From positions 607,001-671,000 of the forward strand of contig CALYLW010000133.1 of NCBI GenBank assembly GCA_944989445.1: a stretch of DNA of 64,000 bases. The letters run 5' to 3'. Every line of letters starts with the position of its first letter. Within the stretch, counting starts at the first letter, position 1. The notes beneath the pieces are model-generated. The model worked only from the letters and a program-made list of their open reading frames with translations. It did not search any database and had not been told where the DNA came from. Below, in pieces: positions 50,401 through 58,395 of this stretch. The DNA is from Ampullaceana balthica. Its lineage: Eukaryota; Mollusca; Gastropoda; Lymnaeidae. The position numbers and the translations under genes were made by a program.

Positions 50401-50967
50401 TTGAAAAGTTGATGCAAGCGGACTTGGGAAAGTGGCGTCTTATACTGACACCACAAGGTGTGGATGACACCTGGATAAACATCACATTTAGACACATTGG
50501 TAAAGGTACATTATGGTATTGAACGAAAATAAAACTAGCGCAAAGAGAAAGTGAATATGGAATACGAGAAAATGAAAAACTAAACTTTCTGGAGAATGTA
50601 ATATAGAAAGGAACGTATAGAATGTAGGCAATGGAGAGATACAAGAAAAGAGAGAATTTAAAGTGAGGGGGTGTATTATAGATATACAGATAAAGATAAA
50701 AATATAATCTAATACAACCCTCAGATAGACATAGCGATAAAAAAAAATTCTTATTCCGTATGCAGGAACAATAAAATTCTAGAGTACGGAAAACATACGA
50801 AATCGAACATGGAATGGGTTGACTGAAAAATCCTAGTAAAACCAAACTTATATCAATTTGTAAAACTCTAATAAAACTGAAGACTATACATTACTCATGG
50901 TTAAGAATATGACGAATAATAATCTTCTGTAACCAATAAGATAATATATATGTATACATATAAATAA

Positions 50968-51064
<97 letters not shown>

Positions 51065-54000
51065 AGCAAGAGATAGAAATGAGAAGGAAATGAGGAAGCA
51101 AATTTATTATTGAGACATAAATAAATACGTCGAGGTGAAGTGTAATACATATGAAAATATAACGTGAGATAAAGATTTAAGACAAGATGGTATCTTTAAG
51201 CGGCTGAAAGAAGATTGATTTTTGTTTAAAATCTATTGATAATGTGCGCGTTTTAAAGATGTTAATGCTTAACTATGTATCATACTATATAATAAAAGGC
51301 TAAGTTATGTCCCGTCATCTATAGCGATTGGTCTCTCAAACACACATGAATCCTACAGCCAATCATATCAAGTTTACGCGGACGTTCAAAACGAGTTATT
51401 TTTGGTGCAGTATCTCTTCCAAGACTTTATTTTGAGTTATGCGCGTTGGGATTTATAGTCAAAAGCTCTGTGTTTACGAGTTATTTATTTTAACTATAAT
51501 GAATAGTATTTTTGACGTGATGCACACGTATGCCGGTCGAGACGGCTGTTGAAGGGGAGTTACAACATGCCACCGAACGGTGACGGAACGTCATTGGACG
51601 GGCTTGGTTGCTCGTATTTAATAATTTTAAAAATTATCTATAATTCTTTTTTAAAGGCATATGCATATGTGCAGTAATGCTCACATGCACACAAAATACT
51701 TTCTATCAAACCGTGAAAAGTTTTTGAAAGTTAATAACTTTTCCTTTTTACAGTTACAACTAACGTTCAAGTATGGCAGATACTTTTAATTTCAAAGTAT
51801 GTTGTCCCTCTTTCAATTCTGATACTACTTACTGGAATAATTGTTTTTAAGCGAGGTGAGCGATAGTGCGTTTATATGTATAAACTCTTTTTAGACATGA
51901 CTTAGATACGTAATTTGCAGTTGAGCCGTTTGAATAGAACTAGACAGATATTTTATTTGTATGTATTTCAAATTATAAGATTGCACTCAACATGTTCTGC
52001 TAAATTACACACACTCAGTTTAAACAAATATTACTATAAAAAAATTATAGTTAAACACACATTTGACACACGGAACCAGATAAATCTGCATTAAAAGATT
52101 TCTTTTACAAAGACATTGCATTTTTTTTGTATAAATCTTCAGTTATTTAAAAAAAAAGGTTATCTTTACAAGTGAGCTACAAAATGATTAAATTTGTTTT
52201 AAAATTATAAAAATATTAAATAAAAAAATGACAAGTAAGAATTTATTTAAACGATAGCGTATCATTTTATCATAAAGCAAGAATAAAAGGTTATATTAAA
52301 AAAAATAATTGTTTTTTAATTTTCAGAAAAAAATAAATGTTATTTTCAAGTTGGTAACGCAAAGTAAGTGAATAATAACACTATCAATAACGACAATGAA
52401 TTTCTTTTAGATTTGTAAATTTGCATCAAAACAAACACGCCCTTTTAATATTTCTGTGTGAACAAAAGGGATATGTAATTAGTGAAAGTACGTTAAAATA
52501 TAAAATAGCAATATTTCAGATTGATTTATCTTTTACGCCATTTACTTATTTTTTCAATAGTATAATCATTTTGAAGTGAACACATCATTTCATTTTTTCA
52601 TATTATTTAAACTTTATATTCAAACATGAAATGGCTAAATATGTATTCGCCATTATTGTTAAGATAACAATGTAGTTGAAACATAATTTGTTTATTAATT
52701 TTTTTTTATCAATTATATTAAAATTAATATTGAATTTCACTTTCCATATAAGGGCAAAAATTAAAAAATCAAATAATCAAGACTCCGATAAGGGTAAGAC
52801 AAAAATCAAATTTTCTGATTTTTTAATTTTTTTTTAAATGATACTTGTTAATTTCTCGCATTGACTAAACGTTTTTTTTTATTTGGTATTTTTGTTGTCG
52901 TTGTTATTTTTCAAAGTTATAATAGTTCTTACAAAATATGATTATATTATATATATTTATATTAAAGTTGAGTTTAAAGGGATTTTAAAAAAAGAAAACA
53001 TGCCTTTCACATTAAGAAATTTTACAAATTAATTTTTAAAAAATAAAAAAATATTACAGTCGGAACTCTCTAAGTTGATCTCAAAGGGACCCGAAAAAAT
53101 TGACTACACTTAGTTTTCGAGTTAGGGAAATTTCCGCAATAGGCGCAGATTAATTAAGGACAATGTTGATATTGAGAGGGGGGAGGGACAGCGATACCGC
53201 CTAGAAGGCTTTACAGGAAAAAGAGGAGGTGTCTGATGTTTCATATGAAAGAAAACCAACTTGCTTTGACATACAGAAACAAGCCCTTGAGAGGAGAAAC
53301 TTTTCCTCCCTTCCCCCACTTTACTCCCTCCAAAGTGGGATGGGGGTAGTAAGATTTTTCTTTTTAAAAAGAGTCACCACAGAATAATAACCCAAACGCC
53401 TTGAAAAATTCGACTAAGGAAATTTGGAAGCCAAACATCTTCGAGTTAAGGAGATCTTAAGTACATTAGTCTTATGAAATTCGGCAGGGATCTAACAATT
53501 AATTCCATATAGGGAGGTTTTTGACTCCGACTGTATTATTATTTTTTTTATAAATAACTGGATTGTTTCTTAATTTTTCCTAAAACATCAAACGTCATAT
53601 TCGCTTTCAGCCAAAAAGAATTATATCAATATAGCCTATGAGGATGAGCACAAATATCTAAACTTATCAATTATTCCATCAAATAATCAAGACTCCGATA
53701 AGGGTAAGACAATAATCAAATTTACTTTTGTTGGGCCTAATAAGAAGTTTTAGATTTATTTTTTAAAAAAAATGATGCTTGTTAATTTCTCGCATAGACT
53801 AAACTTTTTTAAAATTTGATATTTTTGTTGTCGTTGTTATTTTTCAAAGTTATAATAGTTCTTACAAAATATGATTATATTATATATATTTATATTAAAG
53901 GTGAGTTTAAAGGGATTTTTAAAAAAGAAAACATGCCTTTCACATTAAGAAATTTTACAATTTCATTAAAAAAACAACAAAATATTACAGTTGGACCTCT

Positions 54001-55795
54001 CTAAATTGATCTCAAAGGGAGCAGAAAACAAATTGACTACACTTAGTTTTCGAGTTAGGGAAATTTGCGCAATAGGCGCAGATTAATTAAGGACAATGTT
54101 GATATTGAGAGGGGGAGGGACAGCGATACCGGCTAGAAGGCTTTACAGGAAAAAGAGGAGGTGTCTGATGTTTCCTATGAAAGAAAACCAACTTGCTTTG
54201 ACATACAGACACTAGCCCTTGAGAGGAGAAACTTTTCCTCCCTTCCCCCACTTTACTCCCTCCAAAGTGGGATGGGGGTAGTAAGATTTTTTTTTCTTTT
54301 TAAAAAGAGTCACCACAGAATAATAACCCAAAACGCAGGGATCTAACAATTACTTCGATATAGGGAGGTTTTTGACTTAGCCAGGTCCGACTGTATTATT
54401 ATTTATTTTTAAATAACCAGATTGTTTCTTAATTTTTCCTAAAACATCAAACGTCATATTCGCCTTCAGCCAAAAACAATTATATCAATATAACCTATGA
54501 GGATGAGCACCAATATGTAAACTTATCAAGTGTTCCATCATTATCAGACCAGGAGCAAAAAATTAAAACAATGAACTTGGTAAGAAAATATGACTTACTG
54601 CAATTATAAATACTAAAAATTATACAAATTAAAAGAAAACTCATTAGGTCCGTTCAATTTTAAATATTATATATATATATATATATATTAGGACTGCAGA
54701 AATATAATCGTTAACATTTTTAACGATTACATTATTTTTTAACGATTAATCGACCCATCATTTACAAATTATTGGAAGACAAAAAGTAAAACTAAAAAAA
54801 ATAGCGGCCGATATATAAAAAATTCATGATTACACGAACATTTTGGTTTTAAACTATTGACTGACGGGAATGTTCAAAATGCTGATAAAGTTTGCCTACC
54901 ATGGTTCTAACACTACGCCTACTTATCAAACAAAATGAAAAGAGTATTAAGCTAATGGCAGTAATGGAGACTGACTCAGAGCCTGAAAATGACTACAGCT
55001 CTTCTGATGAATTACTGCGTAAAAAAATTGAGATTAAAGTTCCAGAATGCATTAAACCTCTACAATGGTGGAAATTTAATGATATCCGATAATGTCATTC
55101 CTTGCCAAGACTGTTTTGTGCATACCAGTTACCTCAGTTCCATATGAATGATTGTTCAGCTCGGCTGGTTATACAATCAATTAGACCGGCTCTGCACTTG
55201 AACCAATTAATGTCAACACACTTTTCTTTTTGCGTAGTTGGTTAAAAGATGACATATAAACTATACATTCCAGTGTTATTTAGATTTTTTTACAAGATTG
55301 GTTAATAAGTGTTATTATGACATCATACATTATAATTTTTGTCTTTAATCGAAATAAACGATTAATTAATCGTTAATTTTTTAAAAAGTTAACGATTAAA
55401 TTTAAATTAATCGTTAAAAGCCCTAATATAAACAATATAATAGCCCAAGTCACAGGTTGGAGTATGTATCCATAGCGCAATGACGTCATTTTTTAGCTTA
55501 TATTAAAAAATATATACAAGTACAAGGCGCGCATCAGCAGATGTGCAAAATTCTTAAAATTCTAAAAGATTTTAAAAAATAAAATTATATGACGTCATAG
55601 TTTTAACTTATATTTTAATTTTAGAAAATAGAGCGATGTAGAAAGAGGTTTTGAGGATTTATTATTATAAAATACTTTTGGTACATTTCAGGAAGTTTAA
55701 TATTTCGTATTTATCAAACACGGATAAGTTACTTGGGCTTCTTACCTCAAAAAAGTGGGCGCCTTAGGCGCCCTAAAACCCCTAGTATATATCTA

Positions 55796-55859
<64 letters not shown>

Positions 55860-56473
55860 TATATATATACATAATATATATATATTTATATTTATTTATT
55901 TAAATATAACTATTTTTCATTTTCAGTTTTAGAAATAGTTTTAAATTAAAAATAATGCATTATTTTATTACTGCAAAGTATTAAATAAATACTTAATCAT
56001 TGATAAGTGAATTAGAAACATTATTAGTTTCTGCTGTTATTTTCACTACCCCTCTAATTTATATTTTGTAATTGTAACATTTTTTTAAAAAATATTTTTT
56101 TAAAATTCTTTTTTGTTTATTAAAAAAATAAATAAAAATTAATAAATAAATAAAAAAGCAATGCTTATTATGAAATTTTCAGCCTGCCGGACGTTACATC
56201 ACAGACGAAGGACTTATCTACGCCACTGTTGACCACACGAACAATCCGTGTCCTCGCGTTAAAACAAGCTGTACCCCAGATGAAATCATTTACTCCTCTA
56301 TAGACTTCACAAGGACTAGCAGATCTCGACCAAAAGTTCCAAGACGACCAAAGAGGCGCAGTAATACAAACGGGAACTGTAGCGCAGTGTCGAGTATAGG
56401 AAAAGCAATGAACCGGCACAAATATCAACATACGCAGAAAAGTTTAACCTCTACAAGCACACACGAATTTTAG
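32903..56473 (+). CDS. Gene 2: seven-Ig-domain receptor with ITIM-type tail (961 aa, 14 exons)
   Basis: Fourteen exons (listed separately) sum to 2886 nt with every phase consistent. The product: signal peptide (1 to about 24), seven Ig-like domains (28-124, 125-232, 233-325, 326-432, 433-537, 538-632, 633-737), one transmembrane helix (about 753-769) and a cytoplasmic tail (772-961). The tail has tyrosines in YINI (802), YEDE (807) and YLNL (813), repeated as YINI (833), YEDE (838) and YVNL (844), then LIYATV (Tyr878) and IIYSSI (Tyr902), both fitting the ITIM consensus (S/I/V/L)xYxx(I/V/L). ITIMs recruit SHP-type phosphatases and pYxN recruits Grb2-type SH2 domains in characterised receptors. 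A surface receptor with inhibitory and adaptor signalling is therefore inferred. Orthology to a named gene is not claimed. AATAAA at 56580 is a plausible polyadenylation signal. Confidence 0.8.
33540..34560 (+). repeat. Degenerate satellite in gene 2 intron 1 (Helitron-associated type)
   Basis: Units headed GGCCCC (about 33573, 33739, 34017, 34183, 34337, 34503) recur every 155-170 bp or a multiple of that. Alternating units share AATGGACATTAG... CAGTGCC or TTCAGT/GGTTCAAGATG. A similar unit design occurs at 42.3-44.2 kb next to Helitron helicase remnants. Confidence 0.6.
34796..35086 (+). CDS. Gene 2 exon 2, Ig domain D1
   Basis: Residues 28-124. ANVTLCCF (B strand) and [12 protein letters not shown] (F strand, DxGxYxC) mark a canonical Ig fold. 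Five cysteines in all; sequons NIT, NVT, NAS and NIT. Acceptor CTTCTTTTAG, donor GATT|GTAAGT, phase 1-1, 291 nt. Confidence 0.85.
35391..36605 (+). pseudogene. Decayed hAT transposon (GTF2IRD2-like transposase relic)
   Basis: Starts near CAACGGTGTCCAAACTGCGG and ends near GTCTGGTTACACTGATG, weakly inverted. In between, broken plus-strand frames give [27 protein letters not shown] and [13 protein letters not shown], recalling the N-terminal region of zf-BED/GTF2IRD2-type hAT transposases. Many stops; the assignment is by motif memory. Confidence 0.55.
36870..37193 (+). CDS. Gene 2 exon 3, cysteine-poor domain D2
   Basis: Residues 125-232. Begins CDPWLC, two cysteines five apart, then none. 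Rich in beta-like alternation ([12 protein letters not shown]) with sequons NVT, NET, NQS and NNT. The first Cys codon straddles the exon junction, as in D4. Phase 1-1, 324 nt, donor GACG|GTTAGT. Confidence 0.8.
37345..37410. repeat. CT-rich microsatellite
   Basis: Runs of TCTCTCTC interspersed with TTTC. It generates a minus-strand ORF of low-complexity composition, not a gene. Confidence 0.8.
37862..39190 (-). pseudogene. Antisense LINE 5' region with endonuclease relic
   Basis: On the minus strand, between about 38440 and 37870, the frames give [13 protein letters not shown], then [33 protein letters not shown] and [13 protein letters not shown]. These match the apurinic-endonuclease domain pattern of non-LTR retrotransposons often annotated as craniofacial development protein 2-like. 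Frameshifts and stops break it. Upstream (38450-39190) is probably the element 5' UTR; plus-strand ORFs here are shadows. Confidence 0.7.
39545..39823 (+). CDS. Gene 2 exon 4, Ig domain D3
   Basis: Residues 233-325. GTEFTCTTN (B strand) and [16 protein letters not shown] (F-G strands with Ig-like SALNYAG) are evident. Acceptor TTTTTCACAG, donor AAAAT|GTAATT, phase 1-1, 279 nt. Confidence 0.85.
40050..40370 (+). CDS. Gene 2 exon 5, Ig-like domain D4
   Basis: Residues 326-432. Begins CIPTPC, the same Cys-x4-Cys start as D2. VTVNFCF and [10 protein letters not shown] give a possible disulphide pair. Sequons NQT, NLT, NIT, NVS and NFT. Donor CAAG|GTAAGG, phase 1-1, 321 nt. Confidence 0.85.
40615..41352 (+). 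mobile_element. Helitron-like element, plus copy of inverted pair
   Basis: Ends with a hairpin around GCGGCGTATTCTATGCCGC and then GTATCTAG|TG. Its sequence is the reverse complement of 44447-45190 (for example GTTAACGGTTGGCAAGCGAA versus TTCGCTTGCCAACCGTTAAT). Non-autonomous; no coding sequence. Confidence 0.6.
41420..41600. repeat. (TA)n microsatellite
   Basis: About 170 bp of nearly pure TA with small interruptions. It creates long IYIYIY open frames on both strands that should not be annotated as genes. Confidence 0.95.
41601..42000 (-). pseudogene. Helitron helicase C-terminal remnant 1
   Basis: On the minus strand, 41893 down to about 41690 reads [20 protein letters not shown], then a decayed [19 protein letters not shown] in the neighbouring frame, matching the last motifs of Rep/Pif1-type Helitron helicases. 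Just downstream (lower coordinates) comes GGGTACTTGCACCTAG|TA at about 41601, a CTRR-type Helitron 3' end. Frameshifted. Confidence 0.75.
42250..44200. repeat. Degenerate repeat series, about 165-bp period
   Basis: Ten GGCCCC-type unit heads occur at about 42291, 42451, 42622, 42788, 42951, 43528, 43694, 43858, 44012 and 44175: steps of 154-171 bp, interrupted once by helicase remnant 2. Units share CTACATTT(T)GGGCCC, then GGAGGGTACTCAACAAC and ATGCTTCTACC. Confidence 0.75.
43119..43375 (-). pseudogene. Helitron helicase C-terminal remnant 2
   Basis: The minus strand reads [20 protein letters not shown] followed by [20 protein letters not shown], closely matching remnant 1 but with this stretch in one frame. 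The minus-strand terminus GGGTACTTGCCCCTAG|TT lies at about 43119. Only the extreme C-terminus survives. Confidence 0.75.
44360..44415. repeat. (TA)n microsatellite
   Basis: Pure TA run between the repeat series and the minus-oriented Helitron-like element. Confidence 0.9.
44447..45190 (-). mobile_element. Helitron-like element, minus copy of inverted pair
   Basis: On the minus strand it ends GGCGTATGCTACGCCGCGGG and TCTTAGCTAG|TATT, a hairpin followed by CTAG and T. It forms an arm of about 740 bp inverted to 40615-41352. Confidence 0.6.
45381..45966. mobile_element. MITE inside the left TIR of the integrase element
   Basis: Begins TACCGTATATATTCGT and ends ACGAGTATATACGGTA, inverted termini, with GTCGGCTTATGAGCGGG-like inner repeats at both ends. 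Flanked by the two halves of the integrase element left terminus. Confidence 0.75.
46079..47200 (-). pseudogene. Decayed KRBA2-like integrase
   Basis: The minus strand gives, in changing frames, a start near 47180 ([11 protein letters not shown]), then a middle region with [17 protein letters not shown] and [10 protein letters not shown] (zinc-binding-like), [20 protein letters not shown], and [26 protein letters not shown] ... [16 protein letters not shown]. The last is the rve core with D and E positions as in SCAND3/KRBA2 integrases. Several stops and frameshifts, so inactive. Confidence 0.8.
47805..48119 (+). CDS. Gene 2 exon 6, cysteine-free domain D5
   Basis: Residues 433-537. No cysteine; strands such as [11 protein letters not shown] and [14 protein letters not shown] suggest an Ig/FN3-like beta sandwich. 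Sequons NTT, NAS and NVT. It lacks the Cys-x4-Cys start of D2 and D4, so it is the odd member of the series. Donor CAAG|GTAAG, phase 1-1, 315 nt. Confidence 0.8.
48235..48793 (+). mobile_element. Helitron-like non-autonomous element, copy 2
   Basis: Contains CGATAGCGATTGGTCCCTCA, the GAGACGGCGGG segment and a GGTCTCTGGACAGAC minisatellite, and ends TTGACGGGCTTTGTTGCTAG|T. The end matches copies 1 and 3. SINE family B follows almost directly. Confidence 0.55.
48801..49083 (+). mobile_element. tRNA-derived SINE family B, second copy
   Basis: CGGTGGTCGAGAGGCATGCG ... TTTCGATTCC (B box) ... TAATGCGTGCAACCCTTATA ... CTTAATAGAAGGAGCGTC and a GATAATACAAGA tail, parallel to 20709-20955. Confidence 0.8.
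49768..50052 (+). CDS. Gene 2 exon 7, Ig domain D6
   Basis: Residues 538-632. [10 protein letters not shown] (B strand) and NCFYWCQIS (F strand). Two candidate donors exist; GTATGT after 50052 restores phase 1 for the next exon, whereas GTAAAA after 50045 does not, so 50052 is chosen. 285 nt. Confidence 0.8.
50185..50499 (+). CDS. Gene 2 exon 8, membrane-proximal domain D7
   Basis: Residues 633-737. Begins SQVFLC, placing a Cys at the same sixth position as D2 and D4; ends with [14 protein letters not shown], an Ig-like DxGxW/Y turn without the Cys. Acceptor TATACTAG, donor ATTG|GTAAAG, phase 1-1, 315 nt. Confidence 0.8.
50700..50945 (+). mobile_element. LINE 3' tail remnant
   Basis: ACAACCCTCAGATAGACATA, CATGGAATGGGTTGACTG and AATCTTCTGTAACC parallel the LINE tail at 27170-27430, degraded. 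Located in gene 2 intron 8. Confidence 0.5.
50965..51060. repeat. (TA)n microsatellite
   Basis: About 90 bp of TA with one interruption. The corresponding minus-strand ORF is low-complexity. Confidence 0.95.
51300..51615 (+). mobile_element. Helitron-like non-autonomous element, copy 3
   Basis: Starts around TCCCGTCATCTATAGCGATT and ends CATTGGACGGGCTTGGTTGC, matching the starts and ends of copies 1 and 2 but without the inner minisatellite. Confidence 0.5.
51754..51855 (+). CDS. Gene 2 exon 9, transmembrane helix
   Basis: Residues 738-771. [17 protein letters not shown] is a 17-residue hydrophobic span followed by KR, a stop-transfer signal, placing the C-terminus in the cytoplasm. 102 nt, phase 1-1, donor CGAG|GTGAGC. 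Confidence 0.85.
52327..52363 (+). CDS. Gene 2 exon 10, juxtamembrane micro-exon
   Basis: 37 nt encoding [12 protein letters not shown], flanked by TTTTCAG and GTAAGTG. Phase 1 in, phase 2 out. It is short, but its phases link the neighbours correctly and the splice sites are strong. Confidence 0.65.
52753..52793 (+). CDS. Gene 2 exon 11, cytoplasmic micro-exon
   Basis: 41 nt encoding [13 protein letters not shown], phase 2 to 1, donor AAGG|GTAAGA. Its 3' half is nearly identical to the end of exon 12 (TCAAATAATCAAGACTCCGA), so it appears to be the left edge of the tandem duplication. Exons 10 and 11 together are 78 nt and could be skipped in frame. Confidence 0.65.
53055..53535. mobile_element. 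pogo/Tigger-like MITE in duplication unit 1
   Basis: TACAGTCGGAACTCTCTAAG at the left and CTCCGACTGTA at the right. Shares body sequence with 3.7-5.5 kb family members. Confidence 0.75.
53611..53703 (+). CDS. Gene 2 exon 12, tyrosine-motif exon copy 1
   Basis: Residues 798-828, 93 nt, phase 1-1. Encodes [20 protein letters not shown] and more. Y802 and Y813 sit in YxN contexts (Grb2 SH2-like) that also fit YxxPhi sorting signals. Symmetric phase allows cassette use. Confidence 0.8.
53986..54395. mobile_element. pogo/Tigger-like MITE in duplication unit 2
   Basis: TACAGTTGGACCTCTCTAAA at the left and CAGGTCCGACTGTA at the right. Nearly the same body as 53055-53535, minus an internal deletion. 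Confidence 0.75.
54470..54579 (+). CDS. Gene 2 exon 13, tyrosine-motif exon copy 2
   Basis: Residues 829-865, 110 nt, phase 1 to 0. Encodes [20 protein letters not shown] and a divergent end [17 protein letters not shown]. Tyrosines at 833, 838 and 844 match exon 12. Donor CTTG|GTAAGA leads to the phase-0 last exon. Confidence 0.8.
54688..55425 (+). pseudogene. hAT-like element copy C with transposase remnant
   Basis: Begins TTAGGACTGCAG after (TA)n and ends AAAAGCCCTAA. Between 54950 and 55120 the plus strand reads [18 protein letters not shown] ... PLQWWKFND, resembling the C-terminal PLxWWK region of zf-BED hAT transposases, then stops. Confidence 0.7.
55440..55786 (+). mobile_element. 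Helitron-like element with GGCGCC hairpin
   Basis: Ends GGGCGCCTTAGGCGCCC, then TAAAACCCCTAG|TATATA: a perfect 7-bp-stem hairpin about 7 nt before CTAG followed by T, the textbook Helitron 3' end. Related blocks occur at about 1.7-2.1 kb and inverted at 14.3 kb. Confidence 0.65.
55787..55900. repeat. (TA)n microsatellite
   Basis: TA run directly abutting the Helitron-like CTAG terminus, with minor interruptions. Confidence 0.9.
56183..56473 (+). CDS. Gene 2 exon 14, ITIM-type tail and stop
   Basis: Residues 866-961, 96 codons plus TAG at 56471-56473, entered in phase 0. Carries LIYATV (Tyr878) and IIYSSI (Tyr902), 24 residues apart, then a basic proline stretch [13 protein letters not shown] that fits SH3-ligand patterns (RxxPxxP, PxxPxR). 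G+C is clearly higher than in the flanking DNA, as expected for an exon. Confidence 0.85.
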   Translation, partial: PAGRYITDEGLIYATVDHTNNPCPRVKTSCTPDEIIYSSIDFTRTSRSRPKVPRRPKRRSNTNGNCSAVSSIGKAMNRHKYQHTQKSLTSTSTHEF

Positions 56474-56579
56474 AATTTAACTTATCTCTACATAAATCAG
56501 TTTTAAAATACAAGAGAACGTCTATACAAATTATAAACTACATCTATAACTTTATTTACCATACGCCTTTTCTTAGCAA

Positions 56580-56585
56580 AATAAA
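56580..56585 (+). promoter_or_regulatory. Polyadenylation signal of gene 2
   Basis: AATAAA 107 nt after the stop codon. In AT-rich DNA this hexamer is common, so it is a plausible rather than proven site. Confidence 0.5.
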
Positions 56586-57550
56586 GCAAAACAAAACATA
56601 AGCAATATATCTATTCGAAAGCAGACGAAAGTTATCATTCTTTGCTTTATTTCGAGCCTCACACGCGTCATTGAGTTATTACTGTTTGCCTTATCTTTCA
56701 AGTTTCATTAGTCAAGATGGTTACGTTAATTTTTGTATTTAATGTACCCTTCAATTACATCTGCTGGGGAGAATACAGTTTATACAACTCCTATTATTCT
56801 TCTAATGCTGTTTTAAGCAATATTCGTTGCTTATTTCTATGTCAATATATATTCGAGATTCTTTCCCGCTCTCTCACTCTCTCTCTCTTTCTCTCTTTGA
56901 TTCTTAAGTTCTCTCTTTAAATATTATTACATGACTTAAGCTACTACCCATTTTATTTAACGCTTCCTTCCTTATGTTTCGTCTGTATTGATAAGATAAG
57001 TCACATAATTTATTGTTAACTAACTGTGTTCTATTATTGGTGCACTGATAATGGGTGCGAACTATTAAATGCCGCAAGTTAACGTCCGAATGACTCCTCA
57101 GCAATATTTGTTATCACTTCGAACTTCAAACTTCTTTGTTTCAGTATGAATGTATGATGTGTGTAATTCACTATGCATATAATATTATCATGATTATATC
57201 ATAATTAATCATGCAATCTTATATAACGCGAAGCCTAAGCTTGGAGGTTTTTTCTCATAACACATATTTTCGTATATATAATCAAAATATAATAATATAC
57301 TATGATATGTCCGTTTGTAACGCTAGATTGTAGAAAGCGCACCGGTAAAAAATAGCCTTGAAAAAAATACAGAAAAAAAAAGAAAAAAAAACAATTTTCA
57401 AATTTCCGCATAAAATTGTTAAATATGGAAAAGAGATTTAATTTTTCTCTCTTGGTCTCTACATTTTCTGATTATTTATTATGCAGCTTTCATGCAAAAG
57501 GGACAATTACAAAAACTGAAATATATCCATTTTGAAAACGTCGGTAATAC
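56586..57550. other. Downstream of gene 2, no gene seen
   Basis: Includes a CT-rich tract at about 56865-56930 and AT-rich sequence. Short ORFs on both strands show no recognisable domain. Confidence 0.4.
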
Positions 57551-57554
57551 ACTA

Positions 57555-57893
<339 letters not shown>

Positions 57894-57899
57894 TATATA

Positions 57900-57908
57900 T
57901 AATACATA

Positions 57909-57985
<77 letters not shown>
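57900..57985. repeat. (TA)n microsatellite
   Basis: TA run between two elements; the TTAGGG end of the next element starts in it. Confidence 0.9.
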
Positions 57986-57988
<3 letters not shown>

Positions 57989-58272
57989 GGTTCTTAACGA
58001 TTAATTTAACTTTAATCGTTAAATTAAAAAAACAAACAATTAATTAAACGTTATTTTTTATTAAAGCCAAAAATTGAAATTGATGGTGTCATAAGTAACA
58101 TTTATTCAACTTACTTGTAGAAAATCGAAATAACACTAAAATGTCTTCTTTATATGACATAGTTTTACCAACAACGCAAACAGACAAGTGTATTATTTGG
58201 TTCAAGTAATGAGCGGGTCTTATTGAGAATATAACCAGCCGAGCTGAACAATCGTTCCCATAGCTTTAGATC
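57986..58272 (-). mobile_element. hAT-like element copy D, truncated
   Basis: The reverse complement matches the 3' half of copies A and B (GGTGTCATAAGTAACATTTA, CCAGCCGAGCTGAACAATCG). The other half is replaced from 58273 by CAGGGGTGGGTACACTTTTT, the start of a different hAT-type sequence. Confidence 0.65.
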
Positions 58273-58395
58273 AGGGGTGGGTACACTTTTTGTCTGAGAG
58301 AGCCATAAACACCACATATTTTGAAAAGTAATTCTATGAGAGCCATAATTTATGTTTAAGACCAAACATTCAATTAAATGTGTGCATTTTCTGTA
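58273..58395. mobile_element. hAT-type fragment (CAGGGGTGGG end)
   Basis: CAGGGGTGGGTACACTTTTT is a typical Charlie-like hAT terminus, followed by GAGAGCCATAA repeats. Only one end is identified; a GGAGCCGTCG MITE follows it. Confidence 0.4.

Larger units (their letters stand above)
52768..54560 (+). repeat. Tandem duplication, about 920 bp, of exon plus MITE
   Basis: The unit starting 52768 recurs at 53688: exon end, intron (TGTTGTCGTTGTTATTTTTC ...), pogo-like MITE, intron (TAAAACATCAAACGTCATAT) and tyrosine exon. The second copy has a deletion of about 70 bp in the MITE. Confidence 0.85.
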
